DNA of 19,385 nt. Origin: SIG607 sp045533195. GTDB lineage: Bacteria; Bacillota; Clostridia; Oscillospirales; Acutalibacteraceae. The stretch lies in NCBI GenBank assembly GCA_045533195.1, contig JAZSHI010000014.1, positions 1 to 19,385 of the forward strand, given 5' to 3'. The notes below the pieces were generated by a model. It was not told where the DNA came from. It worked only from the letters and a program-made list of their open reading frames with translations, and did no database searches. Of this stretch, positions 13,573 to 19,385 are shown one piece after another (positions within the stretch are counted from its first letter, which is position 1; the number at the start of each line of letters is the position of its first letter). Position numbers and translations under genes: made by a program.

Positions 13573-15179
13573 TGTTCTTTACCTCCATTAGACAGAATTA
13601 AAGGTGTTCTCAAAAATGCTGTCATTATAAGGCAGGACAGAAGAGACGAACCGCCGTTGCTTATAAAAGGCAGAGTCACGCCCGTAAAGGGCAGCATATC
13701 CAGTGTGCCGAAAACGTTAAGAGCGGTTTGGGTAAGCAGTAAAACTGCCGTTGCGCAGGCGGTTACGGAATAATAGGTACTTTTTGAATTCGTCAGTACT
13801 CTTATAGAATAAAGCACAAAGACTATAAATACCGCCAAAGCGCAAAGAGAAACTATAAGTCCGAATTCCTCGCTTATAAGTCCAAAAACTATATCGGTAT
13901 CAGCCGCCGCCACGTTTATAAGTGTGCCTTTTCCGCCGCCTACTCCGAAAAGACCGCCCGAAGCCGTGGCTATCATTGCTCTTGTTTGCTGATAACCGCT
14001 GTCATAAGCATTTTCGAAGGCTTTTCCGAAGGAGAAAATACGCTTTGCTACATAAGGGAATAAGATTATAACAGCTCCGCCGCACAGTACTGCCAAAGCC
14101 GATAATACAGCAATCAGCTTTACGCTGCAAAGACGAATGGCAATAACCGTAAAAAATACTACGGCATAAATAAGCGCAGTACCAAAGTCGCTGAGATAGA
14201 AAAGTGAGCCGAGGCAGAAAACCGAAAAGACGGCAAAAAGGGATATATCCTTTATACTGCTTAGTTTTTCAACCGAAGCGCCGCTCATAAATATAAGCGC
14301 TACCTTTATAAATTCAGAAGGCTGAACCGAAATTCCGCCTATATTAATCCAGTTTTGTGCGCCGTTATAAATCACACCGAAAAAAAGATTTACACCGAAA
14401 AGCACTCCGCCGATTAAAAAGGCTATAAATCTTAAATGCAACGCACGTTTAGATGAAATTATTATTTTAGAAAGAATCAAAGAGCCAATAATACCCAAAA
14501 CAAGACATATAAACTGTTTAATGAGAGCAGTTGCTCCCCGATGAGCCGCCACGCTGAGTCCCAAGGTAACCAAAAACAAAACGGGAATTTCCAAAAAAGC
14601 GCCTTTAAACCTTGTTACTGCAAAATATATCCATTCTCCAAAAATAAGTGCTAAAAAAACAACGGCTGTAAAAATCACTTTTTCACTAAAAGAAAAGCAC
14701 AGAGAAAGGGTAATAAAAAACTGTATGAGAGTCAGACAGCTAAGGGATGCCGCCTTATAAAGCCGTCCGTCAAAAAGACTTTTGCCCCTATGTTTTTTAA
14801 TTATTAAAGAAAACTCCCTGTCCCCTACACTTAAAAGGTCATCGGGCAAAAAAGCTGTTTCTTCTTTCACGCTATGCTTATTTATGCCAACTTTATTTTT
14901 AAAGAGCGGTCTTAAGGAAAAGTTTTTGCCCGAAACAGATATAACAAGATGCTTATCTTCTGTTTTATCCATAACAATATCACAGTCTTCATCGCTTCCT
15001 ATGATATATTCGCCGTCAGAAAGCTGACTTTCCTTCATATCATCAGTTAAAAGCGCAACCTTATATCCTCTTTTTCTTTTTGAAAGAAGACCTGCCCCAC
15101 TGCAAAAAACAAGAATAACGGATAATATGGGAATTAAAATTCTGACAATGGTAAAAAATGCACGAATATAGTTTTCCAT
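13569..15179 (-). CDS. FHA-domain SEDS peptidoglycan glycosyltransferase (FtsW/RodA/SpoVE family)
   Basis: SEDS proteins polymerise glycan strands from lipid II. This 536-residue form has a membrane span (about 8-27), a cytoplasmic FHA-like domain (about 40-130), then about ten spans of FtsW/RodA type. Family marks are 'NWINIGGISVQPSEFIKVAL' (276-295), 'GYQQTRAMIATASGGLFGVG' (395-414), 'ADTDIVFGLISEEFGL' with the probable catalytic Asp region (426-441), and 'PFISNGGSS' near the end. The FHA part is degenerate: the usual IGR is IIGS, so the phosphothreonine-binding Arg is absent, and the SxxH block is reduced to EDKH. It starts at ATG 15179 after AAAGGACGGG and overlaps the PBP gene by 4 bases. 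This resembles the FHA/RodA/PbpA neighbourhood of Actinobacteria, but no Ser/Thr kinase or phosphatase gene is in the window. Confidence 0.88.
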   Translation of the reverse strand: MENYIRAFFTIVRILIPILSVILVFCSGAGLLSKRKRGYKVALLTDDMKESQLSDGEYIIGSDEDCDIVMDKTEDKHLVISVSGKNFSLRPLFKNKVGINKHSVKEETAFLPDDLLSVGDREFSLIIKKHRGKSLFDGRLYKAASLSCLTLIQFFITLSLCFSFSEKVIFTAVVFLALIFGEWIYFAVTRFKGAFLEIPVLFLVTLGLSVAAHRGATALIKQFICLVLGIIGSLILSKIIISSKRALHLRFIAFLIGGVLFGVNLFFGVIYNGAQNWINIGGISVQPSEFIKVALIFMSGASVEKLSSIKDISLFAVFSVFCLGSLFYLSDFGTALIYAVVFFTVIAIRLCSVKLIAVLSALAVLCGGAVIILFPYVAKRIFSFGKAFENAYDSGYQQTRAMIATASGGLFGVGGGKGTLINVAAADTDIVFGLISEEFGLIVSLCALAVFIVFVLYSIRVLTNSKSTYYSVTACATAVLLLTQTALNVFGTLDMLPFTGVTLPFISNGGSSLLSCLIMTAFLRTPLILSNGGKEQ

Positions 15180-15205
15180 AAAACCCGTCCTTTCTGTTTT
15201 TTCTT

Positions 15206-15234
15206 ATTATACTACAGTTTCTTCCTTTTAACAA
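15206..15234 (-). promoter_or_regulatory. Sigma-A promoter for the SEDS-PBP operon
   Basis: On the minus strand TTGTTA (15234-15229), 17 bases, TATAAT (15211-15206), 27 bases before the start codon at 15179. Confidence 0.7.
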
Positions 15235-15235
15235 G

Positions 15236-15264
15236 AAAAAAAGACCTCCGTTTTCACAGAGGTC
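15236..15264 (-). terminator. Terminator after the thioesterase gene
   Basis: GACCTC (15243-15248) pairs with GAGGTC (15259-15264) around a 10-base loop. On the minus strand seven T follow directly (complement of 15236-15242). It sits just upstream of the SEDS promoter, whose -35 begins at 15234. Confidence 0.8.
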
Positions 15265-15292
15265 GAAAAATTATTTACAGTACATAGCTTTA

Positions 15293-16006
15293 TCATCGAC
15301 GGATTATTTTCATTTCAAAGCATTTTTTGTCTTCTTTACTAATAGTTACGTAACTTATATTACCTTCGTCAAAACGTTGACAGCAAAGCTTTTCCCCTTC
15401 TCTGCATTCGCCGATATAATGCACCTCGATATCACTAATATCGTTTTCAATAAGTTCATCTACGGTGAATAAATCAAGCGCCATTCGTATATATTCTATA
15501 TTGTTAACGTGACGTGACATATCTATATGCTGACTTCTTACTGTCAGTTCATAAGCAGAAACGGCATTTTCAGAAAGTGTGAATTTTTCAAAGGTTGACA
15601 GCGGTTCGTCCTTTTCGGGCTTTGGCAGACAGGTATCACTAAGTCTTTTTACTCTGTGGGTGTCTTTATCTAATACGCACAGCTCCTGTGCGCCCTCTAA
15701 TAAAAGGTTACCCTCTTTATCATAAGCTTTAGTAATTATATTTACCCTTAGCTTTCCGTCGTTTATATAATCAGACTTAACATTAACCGTTTCGCCCCAA
15801 AAAGCTCTTTTATTAATATGAAGCTTTGTTTTTGTGACCGCCCAATATGCGTTACATTTTTCACCCAGTCCTTTATTTCCGCAATCATAAACCTCAAAGC
15901 CGTCTATCATAGCGTTTTGCAAGAGGAAAAATGACTGGCAGTATCCAAGTCTTATTGTATAGTCACAATACTCTGTAGGTATATATACTTTTTTATCGTA
16001 AAACAT
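15293..16006 (-). CDS. Acyl-ACP thioesterase (FatA/TesC type)
   Basis: It hydrolyses acyl-ACP to free fatty acid and ACP in the cytoplasm. The 237 residues make two hot-dog halves. The first holds 'DYTIRLGYCQSFFLLQNAM' and 'WAVTKTKLHINKRAFWGETV'; the second holds the strongest block, SQHIDMSRHVNNIEYIRM (158-175). The length suits bacterial acyl-ACP thioesterases (about 230-250). It starts at ATG 16006 with AAGGGATG upstream. It is a single-gene unit with its own promoter and terminator, and is divergent from the Fur-type regulator gene across 141 bases. Chain-length preference cannot be read from the sequence. Confidence 0.88.
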   Translation of the reverse strand: MFYDKKVYIPTEYCDYTIRLGYCQSFFLLQNAMIDGFEVYDCGNKGLGEKCNAYWAVTKTKLHINKRAFWGETVNVKSDYINDGKLRVNIITKAYDKEGNLLLEGAQELCVLDKDTHRVKRLSDTCLPKPEKDEPLSTFEKFTLSENAVSAYELTVRSQHIDMSRHVNNIEYIRMALDLFTVDELIENDISDIEVHYIGECREGEKLCCQRFDEGNISYVTISKEDKKCFEMKIIRR

Positions 16007-16031
16007 AGTTTTTCATCCCTTCCGCAACGTA

Positions 16032-16060
16032 ATTATACAGTTTTTTGAAAAAATTTTCAA
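16032..16060 (-). promoter_or_regulatory. Sigma-A promoter for the thioesterase gene
   Basis: On the minus strand TTGAAA (16060-16055), 17 bases, TATAAT (16037-16032), 26 bases before the start codon at 16006. Confidence 0.7.
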
Positions 16061-16077
16061 CTTTTTTGAAAAAGCTA

Positions 16078-16105
16078 TTGACAAATCCTTAGATATATGT
16101 ATAAT
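16078..16105 (+). promoter_or_regulatory. Sigma-A promoter of the Fur/PerR-type gene
   Basis: TTGACA (16078-16083), 16 bases, TATAAT (16100-16105). The -10 is followed at once by the 23-bp palindrome at 16107-16129, so the transcription start would lie inside the operator. Confidence 0.85.
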
Positions 16106-16106
16106 T

Positions 16107-16129
16107 AGATTTAGAATAATTCTAAATCT
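16107..16129 (+). promoter_or_regulatory. PerR-box-like operator, 23-bp perfect palindrome
   Basis: AGATTTAGAAT, central A, ATTCTAAATCT: perfect symmetry over 11-1-11. The core TTAGAATAATTCTAA (16111-16125) fits the 7-1-7 PerR/Fur-box layout (TTATAATnATTATAA) with two symmetric changes. Its place at the transcription start implies repression of the operon, most simply by the encoded Fur-family protein. Confidence 0.8.
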
Positions 16130-16147
16130 TGAACAAAGGAGGCTCTC

Positions 16148-16522
16148 ATGTTACTGACCAAACAGCGAAGTCTTATTTTAGACATAGTAAAAAATATGCA
16201 TGGTCATTTATCAGCTGATGAGATTTATATACTTGCCCGAGAGAAAATGCCGGGCATAGCACTTGCTACCGTATATAATAATTTGAACGCTCTGTACGCC
16301 GGCGGTGAAATCGGAAAGGTAAAAATTCCCGATTCTGCCGATTTGTTTGACCGCTCCCCTGTCCTTCACGACCATCTTATCTGTAAAAACTGCAAATCGG
16401 TGAAAGACGTTGTTATCCCCGACTTTTTAGAACATCTAAAAAAAAGCATTGGCGAAGACGTTATTTCATACAACTTAAATCTTGATTATCTATGCAAGAA
16501 CTGTATAAAAAATAATTGCTAA
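16148..16522 (+). CDS. perR: Fur-family peroxide/metal-responsive repressor (PerR-like)
   Basis: This 124-residue DNA-binding repressor starts at ATG 16148 behind AAAGGAGG. The N-terminal winged helix contains 'GHLSADEIYILAREKMPGIA', 'LATVYNNLNALYAGGEIGKV'. The dimer domain has probable regulatory metal ligands His20, Asp68, His74 and His76 ('LFDRSPVLHDHLICKNC'), and two CxxC pairs (Cys79/82 and Cys116/119) for structural zinc. In PerR the Asp ligand at the position of Asp68 separates it from Fur and gives peroxide sensing through iron oxidation. That, the PerR-type operator and the downstream rubrerythrin gene favour PerR over Fur or Zur, though the assignment is not proven. It is slightly shorter than B. 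subtilis PerR (145) because the N-terminal helix is short. Confidence 0.82.
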   Translation: MLLTKQRSLILDIVKNMHGHLSADEIYILAREKMPGIALATVYNNLNALYAGGEIGKVKIPDSADLFDRSPVLHDHLICKNCKSVKDVVIPDFLEHLKKSIGEDVISYNLNLDYLCKNCIKNNC

Positions 16523-16544
16523 ATACCGAATTATCGGTTATAAT
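16516..16544 (+). promoter_or_regulatory. Internal promoter for rubrerythrin
   Basis: TTGCTA (16516-16521, overlapping the stop codon of the repressor gene), 17 bases, TATAAT (16539-16544). The spacer contains the short stem ACCGA-ATTA-TCGGT. Only a PerR half-site (TTATAAT, 16538-16544) is visible here, so control may come mainly from the upstream operator. Confidence 0.5.
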
Positions 16545-16578
16545 AAAATAAACAATTTTTTCAAAGGAGATAAATTTT

Positions 16579-17112
16579 ATGGAACTCAAAGGAACAAAAA
16601 CCGAAAAAAATTTACAGGCTGCTTTCGCAGGCGAATCTCAGGCAAGAAACAAGTACACCTACTTTGCATCCGTTGCCAAAAAAGAAGGTTATGAGCAGAT
16701 TGCCGCTCTCTTCTTAAAGACTGCTGAAAATGAAAAAGAACACGCTAAAATGTGGTTTAAGGAATTAGGCGGTCTCGGCGACACCGCTGCTAACCTTTTA
16801 GCTGCTGCCGAAGGCGAAAACTATGAGTGGACCGATATGTATGACACCTTTGCTAAGGAAGCTGAAGAAGAAGGCTTTACCGCTCTCGCATATAAATTCA
16901 GAGCTGTAGCCGCTATTGAAAAGGCTCACGAAGAAAGATATCGCGCTCTTCTTAATAACGTTGAAACCAAGGCTGTATTTGAAAAGAGCAGCGTTACCGT
17001 TTGGGAATGCCGTAACTGCGGTCACATCGTTGTAGGTCTTAAGGCTCCTCAGGTTTGCCCCGTTTGCGCACATCCCGAAGCTTACTTTGAAGTAAGAAAA
17101 GAAAATTATTAA
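16579..17112 (+). CDS. rbr: Rubrerythrin
   Basis: Rubrerythrin reduces hydrogen peroxide in anaerobes using electrons from NADH-rubredoxin systems. The 177-residue protein has an N-terminal four-helix ferritin-like domain with the diiron ligands around Glu19 (FAGESQARNKY), the ExxH motif Glu52-His55 (ENEKEHA), Glu94, and Glu114-His117 (IEKAHEERY). A C-terminal rubredoxin domain with Cys144, Cys147, Cys160 and Cys163 follows (ECRNCGH, VCPVCAHPE). It starts at ATG 16579 behind AAAGGAGATAAATTTT. It is 57 bases after the PerR-like gene, as in many clostridia where PerR represses rbr. Codon use is more biased than in its neighbours (many GCT, GAA, AAG), fitting high expression. Confidence 0.95.
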   Translation: MELKGTKTEKNLQAAFAGESQARNKYTYFASVAKKEGYEQIAALFLKTAENEKEHAKMWFKELGGLGDTAANLLAAAEGENYEWTDMYDTFAKEAEEEGFTALAYKFRAVAAIEKAHEERYRALLNNVETKAVFEKSSVTVWECRNCGHIVVGLKAPQVCPVCAHPEAYFEVRKENY

Positions 17113-17159
17113 TCGAAAGATTTTTAATAACTACCCAAAACTGAATATTACCCGTAAAT

Positions 17160-17190
17160 AAAAACGACCTCTCGGTCGTTTTTATTTTTA
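17160..17190. terminator. Bidirectional terminator between rbr and the anti-sigma-like gene
   Basis: ACGACC (17164-17169), TCTC loop, GGTCGT (17174-17179), flanked by AAAA (17160-17163) and TTTTATTTTT. It serves rbr on the plus strand and the convergent gene ending at 17188 on the minus strand. Confidence 0.85.
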
Positions 17191-17862
17191 CTCTATTGAG
17201 TCAGCCATTTTTAAAAGGTCTTCTTTGGAGACTTTTTTGCTACATCTAAAGTAATATTCATAAATGCCGTTGCTTTTAATAAACATCCTTGTTTTACTAC
17301 TTGGAATATAAACATAAAATCCGCCGTTTATTTCTTCTGTAATTGCATTTTCCGTATTTATATTTCTTCCATTTTCTAAATCACAACTTTGAATATAAAC
17401 AATTTCATCGCCATTTGAATTTTTAAATGTTTTTATATAGTCATAATCCAATCTTTTTTCTTCAGCGAGAATATATCCTTTTGGAATATACATAGGCTCA
17501 TAATACACCATAATTTCTGTAGAAGTTGAGCTGTTTTTTCTAAAGACAATCGTCGAAAACTTTTCATAAGCTTCAATAACAAAGTTTTTAACACCCTCTC
17601 GCAGCGCTTCTACGCTAAACACGGTGCTTGTTAAAACAATTATTATAGCGGCTATAATTACAGCAACACGCTTTGCAACAGTATTAATTAAACGAAAATA
17701 CGGCTTTTTATTCCTGTTTATAAGTTTTTCCATTCTTCTTTCGAAATCTAAAGAAAAAGGTACGTCTTGGTTTTGAAATTCTTTATATTTTTCTGCAGTT
17801 AGTTGACTATAAATTTCGAAAGCCTTATTTAGTTTATGTGTTTCACTTTTTGAAAAGGTCAT
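17188..17862 (-). CDS. Membrane-anchored DUF4367-like protein, probable anti-sigma partner
   Basis: This 224-residue protein has a cytoplasmic N-terminus (about 1-60), one membrane span (about 65-85, 'VAVIIAAIIIVLTSTVFSV') and an extracytoplasmic C-terminal domain. 'YYEPMYIPKGYILAEEKRLD' and 'YIKTFKNSNGDEIVYIQS' recall the 'P.yiP.Gy....' pattern of DUF4367 proteins. The start overlaps the sigma-factor stop by ATGA, so the two are translationally coupled. This layout is typical of an ECF sigma factor with a regulatory membrane partner. No zinc-binding HxxxCxxC anti-sigma motif is present. The anti-sigma role is inferred from position and topology. Confidence 0.65.
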   Translation of the reverse strand: MTFSKSETHKLNKAFEIYSQLTAEKYKEFQNQDVPFSLDFERRMEKLINRNKKPYFRLINTVAKRVAVIIAAIIIVLTSTVFSVEALREGVKNFVIEAYEKFSTIVFRKNSSTSTEIMVYYEPMYIPKGYILAEEKRLDYDYIKTFKNSNGDEIVYIQSCDLENGRNINTENAITEEINGGFYVYIPSSKTRMFIKSNGIYEYYFRCSKKVSKEDLLKMADSIE

Positions 17863-18368
17863 AGTTCCACCTCGTTTAAATATTTTTTTGCTCTTGATAG
17901 TCGTTTTCTAAGTGTCATAATCGAAATTCCATTTATATCACATATCTGACGATTGCTCATTTTGTAAAAATATTTGAGCATAACTGTATTTCGGTATATT
18001 TCGGGAAGCTTATCAATTTTTTTAAGTAAATCTTTTATATCTAAATCTTCGCAATAGTTGTCTATTATTCCATCTAAACGCAGTTCTATTTGCTTTAAAG
18101 TTTTTTCCTTTCTAAGCATATCAATGCAAACGCTTTTGGCAACTATCCCGATAAAAGTAACGGTTTTATGGTCATATATATCATCAATTTTATCTAAATA
18201 ATTAGTCAATTTCAAAAAGGTGTTATGTACGGCATCCTCGGCTAAAAATGAATTACTCATATATTCAAAAGCAATGCTATATATAAGTTTTTTATAGTTA
18301 ATATAAAGTTGTTCAAGCTTGTCCTTTTCTTCCTCGGTCTCAAGCATTGAAAGATATAAAATTAACAT
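17859..18368 (-). CDS. Sigma-70 family (ECF-type) RNA polymerase sigma factor
   Basis: The 169-residue protein has region 2 (about 20-90: 'LYINYKKLIYSIAFEYMSNS', 'AEDAVHNTFLKLTNYLDKI', 'VAKSVCIDMLRKEK') and region 4 (about 115-165: 'LPEIYRNTVMLKYFYKMSNR', 'ISIMTLRKRLSRAKKYLNE', a clear helix-turn-helix). No region 1 or 3 is present, as in ECF factors. I prefer ATG 18368, 8 bases after AAGGGAG; ATG 18374 lies only 2 bases from it. It is coupled to the DUF4367-like gene and probably controls an envelope or stress response. Its targets cannot be told, and I found no confident autoregulatory promoter upstream. Confidence 0.85.
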   Translation of the reverse strand: MLILYLSMLETEEEKDKLEQLYINYKKLIYSIAFEYMSNSFLAEDAVHNTFLKLTNYLDKIDDIYDHKTVTFIGIVAKSVCIDMLRKEKTLKQIELRLDGIIDNYCEDLDIKDLLKKIDKLPEIYRNTVMLKYFYKMSNRQICDINGISIMTLRKRLSRAKKYLNEVEL

Positions 18369-18385
18369 TCCCATTGCTCCCTTTC

Positions 18386-18428
18386 AAAAAACGGACAGCC
18401 AAAGTGCTTAATTAAAAGCACCTTGGCT
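18386..18428 (-). terminator. Long hairpin with T run in the leader of the sigma gene
   Basis: AGCCAAAGTGCTT (18397-18409) and AAGCACCTTGGCT (18416-18428) are inverted copies with one mismatch around AATTAA. On the minus strand GTCCG and then six T follow (complement of 18386-18391). It probably ends transcripts of the gene at 18557-19006 and might also act as an attenuator ahead of the sigma gene, whose start is about 20 bases further on. Confidence 0.6.
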
Positions 18429-18472
18429 TAAGTGAGGTTATCTTAAACAGTAAAACTGTTCAATTTTATTTA

Positions 18473-18543
18473 AACACAAGGAACCGTCCCCTGTGTTTCC
18501 CCTGTGTTTCTTTCCTGTGTTTCCCCTGTGTTTCTGTGTTTCC
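18473..18543 (+). repeat. REP-family cluster A with tandem CCTGTGTTTC units
   Basis: The 25-base core (18473-18497) contains GGAACCGTCCCCTGTGTT. It is followed by CCTGTGTTTC at 18490, 18501, 18514 and 18525, with a partial fifth at 18533. The core matches 22 of 25 positions of the core at 19215-19239, which lies in the opposite orientation. The 'GGGGACGGTT' string is one I associate with widespread RAYT-linked repeats. It sits 14 bases past the end of the immunity-like gene. Confidence 0.75.
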
Positions 18544-18556
18544 TGTTCCCGTGCAT

Positions 18557-19006
18557 TCAATCAAGTGTTCTTATTTTTATACCGTATTTATTTAAAATAT
18601 CTTTTATTTCCTCGTTGATAACGTAAAATATAAACATTTTTTCATGACTGATAGTCGCGAAAACAACTTTTTTATTTTTGTAAAAAGAAATATCTTCAGG
18701 TAAATCCGGTATTCTCCACGTCAAAAAATTTTTCCTATCAGAAATAAAACGTTTAGTGTTTTTATTTAAGTCATAAACAAAAAATTTTTGTCCTTTTTCA
18801 TAGTGTTGTGGTAACGAAAATTCATATTGATTACATTTGCAGTAATGAAAATCTTCGAAAAATTTATCGTATGATTCATTCAATTCTTTTTTGTGCACTT
18901 TAAAACTGCAGACACTAAAATGCTGACAACTTTCTAACAAATAATTTAATAATGCTTTGTATTGCACTGCATCCAAATCATTTACAATTAAATATCTCAT
19001 TAGCAT
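18557..19006 (-). CDS. Small immunity-like protein of uncharacterised family
   Basis: This 149-residue soluble protein has no signal or membrane span. I choose ATG 19006 (MLMRYLIVNDLDAVQYKALL) because AAGG lies 5 bases upstream; ATG 19000 is an alternative. The C-terminal block 'WRIPDLPEDISFYKNKKVVF' followed by 'ATISHEKMFIFYV' matches a pattern I remember from small proteins of about 150 residues in Firmicutes. These are often labelled, probably wrongly, as a stage III sporulation protein AH. Upstream, on the same strand, lies a toxin-like C-terminal remnant. The order toxin then immunity gene, the small acidic/aromatic character and the isolation between mobile repeats favour an orphan immunity protein. 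That role is inference. Confidence 0.5.
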   Translation of the reverse strand: MLMRYLIVNDLDAVQYKALLNYLLESCQHFSVCSFKVHKKELNESYDKFFEDFHYCKCNQYEFSLPQHYEKGQKFFVYDLNKNTKRFISDRKNFLTWRIPDLPEDISFYKNKKVVFATISHEKMFIFYVINEEIKDILNKYGIKIRTLD

Positions 19007-19052
19007 CAACGCCTTATCTGTAAAAATCGTTTCTTTTTTTCAAAAATATACT

Positions 19053-19187
19053 TTATCCAGCTATAATGTAATAAATATGAGCACTATTATTGCGACTATT
19101 AATATGATAATGATTATAATACCCTAAACCACCATGTTTTTGATGCCACTTAGCCTTATTACCGCCTGCACAATTAGCTACATATCG
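19053..19187 (-). pseudogene. Polymorphic-toxin C-terminal remnant (last 44 codons)
   Basis: On the minus strand a frame reads RYVANCAGGNKAKWHQKHGG then LGYYNHYHINSRNNSAHIYY and IIAG, ending in TAA at 19055-19053. The His- and Tyr-rich 'WHxxH...YYxHYH.....aHIYY' ending is the style of C-terminal toxin domains of large secreted polymorphic toxins (RHS/WapA type). I cannot name the toxin family. Upstream the coding sequence is lost in REP cluster B, so there is no start and no delivery domain. It ends 46 bases before the immunity-like gene on the same strand. Short length makes this call uncertain. Confidence 0.45.
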
Positions 19188-19239
19188 AAAACACAGGAAA
19201 ACACAGGGGACGAAAACACAGGGGACGGTTCTCCGTGTT
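19187..19239 (-). repeat. REP-family cluster B
   Basis: Read on the plus strand, GAAAACACAGG occurs three times (19187, 19197, 19212), the last two extended to GAAAACACAGGGGAC. The series ends in GACGGTTCTCCGTGTT. It is the inverse-orientation counterpart of cluster A and lies 1 base downstream of the RAYT stop codon region (stop at 19241), the usual place for a RAYT's own REPs. Confidence 0.75.
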
Positions 19240-19240
19240 A

Positions 19241-19385
19241 TTAAAATTTTCTAACTATATTAAAACTTACCCCTGTTAATCTGCTGATTTGTCTTATTGA
19301 CAAACCGCTTTCTCTTAACTTCTTCAAATATTTATCTCTATTGTTAATACTTAACATTTGAAATTCAGAAACATTTCTGCATTTC
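19241..19385 (-). CDS. RAYT transposase, C-terminal end (5' part outside window)
   Basis: The last 47 codons of a minus-strand gene run off the right edge. They end INNRDKYLKKLRESGLSIRQ, ISRLTGVSFNIVRKF, stop TAA 19243-19241. The 'RD.yL..Lk..GlSIRQISRLTG.s..iV.k' block is the C-terminal helix-turn-helix tail typical of REP-associated tyrosine transposases. It is followed directly by REP cluster B, supporting a RAYT with its cognate repeats. The catalytic HUH/Tyr domain cannot be seen, so whether the enzyme is intact is unknown. Confidence 0.8.
   Translation of the reverse strand, partial: KCRNVSEFQMLSINNRDKYLKKLRESGLSIRQISRLTGVSFNIVRKF

Noticed and set aside
18490..18543. CRISPR array
   Set aside because: The units are about 10 bases, spaced irregularly by 1-4 bases, with no room for spacers. 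They are REP tail repeats.
19010..19052. Toxin frame overlapping the immunity-like start codon (TGATG)
   Set aside because: The frame that ends in TGA at 19008-19006 hits a stop shortly upstream; the His-rich toxin-like frame ends earlier, at 19053.

Overview
The window reads as chromosomal DNA of a low-GC, endospore-forming or formerly spore-forming anaerobic Firmicute of class Clostridia, probably near Oscillospiraceae/Ruminococcaceae. The evidence is AT-rich codon use, strong AGGAGG-type ribosome sites, spoVA genes, a PerR-like/rubrerythrin oxidative-stress pair, a bacterial acyl-ACP thioesterase and the B. subtilis-type purine nucleoside ABC transporter. I saw no rRNA, tRNA or CRISPR array. 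The species call is inference.

Left part (1-4137) is rearranged. It starts with the 5' part of an AbiEi-like antitoxin gene with a perfect 12-bp inverted repeat upstream. Next is spoVAD, cut off at its 3' end just before a hairpin terminator. Two membrane-protein genes on the opposite strand follow (DUF6512-like, then YitT), then a decayed REP/RAYT unit (transposase remnant between two copies of a 3-nt-loop palindrome). spoVAC comes next, with its ribosome site buried in a perfect 13-bp hairpin. The last gene is the N-terminal half of an SGNH/GDSL hydrolase. The normally contiguous spoVAC-spoVAD pair is therefore split, and spoVAD is broken.

The middle (4155-9740) is one minus-strand purine salvage block: xpt, a BmpA lipoprotein, a double-ATPase and two permeases. 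It probably imports purine nucleosides and converts xanthine to XMP. It has a strong sigma-A promoter before xpt, an attenuator-like hairpin after xpt, and a terminator plus a long hairpin between the lipoprotein and ATPase genes. I see no guanine riboswitch.

From 9812 to 17190 are housekeeping and stress units, each with recognisable promoters and terminators: DUF2975-XRE-DUF4173 membrane/regulator operon; FHA-SEDS glycosyltransferase with its partner penicillin-binding protein; acyl-ACP thioesterase; and a Fur/PerR-type repressor with a 23-bp palindrome at its start site followed by rubrerythrin.

The right part (17188-19385) is accessory. It holds an ECF-type sigma factor with a membrane-anchored DUF4367 partner. 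It then holds an apparent toxin-immunity remnant (a 44-residue toxin C-terminus and a downstream immunity-like gene) between two oppositely oriented clusters of a second REP family. The 3' end of that family's probable RAYT transposase runs off the right edge. The most interesting material is the broken spoVA locus, the hairpin on spoVAC, and the REP-bounded toxin/immunity remnant.
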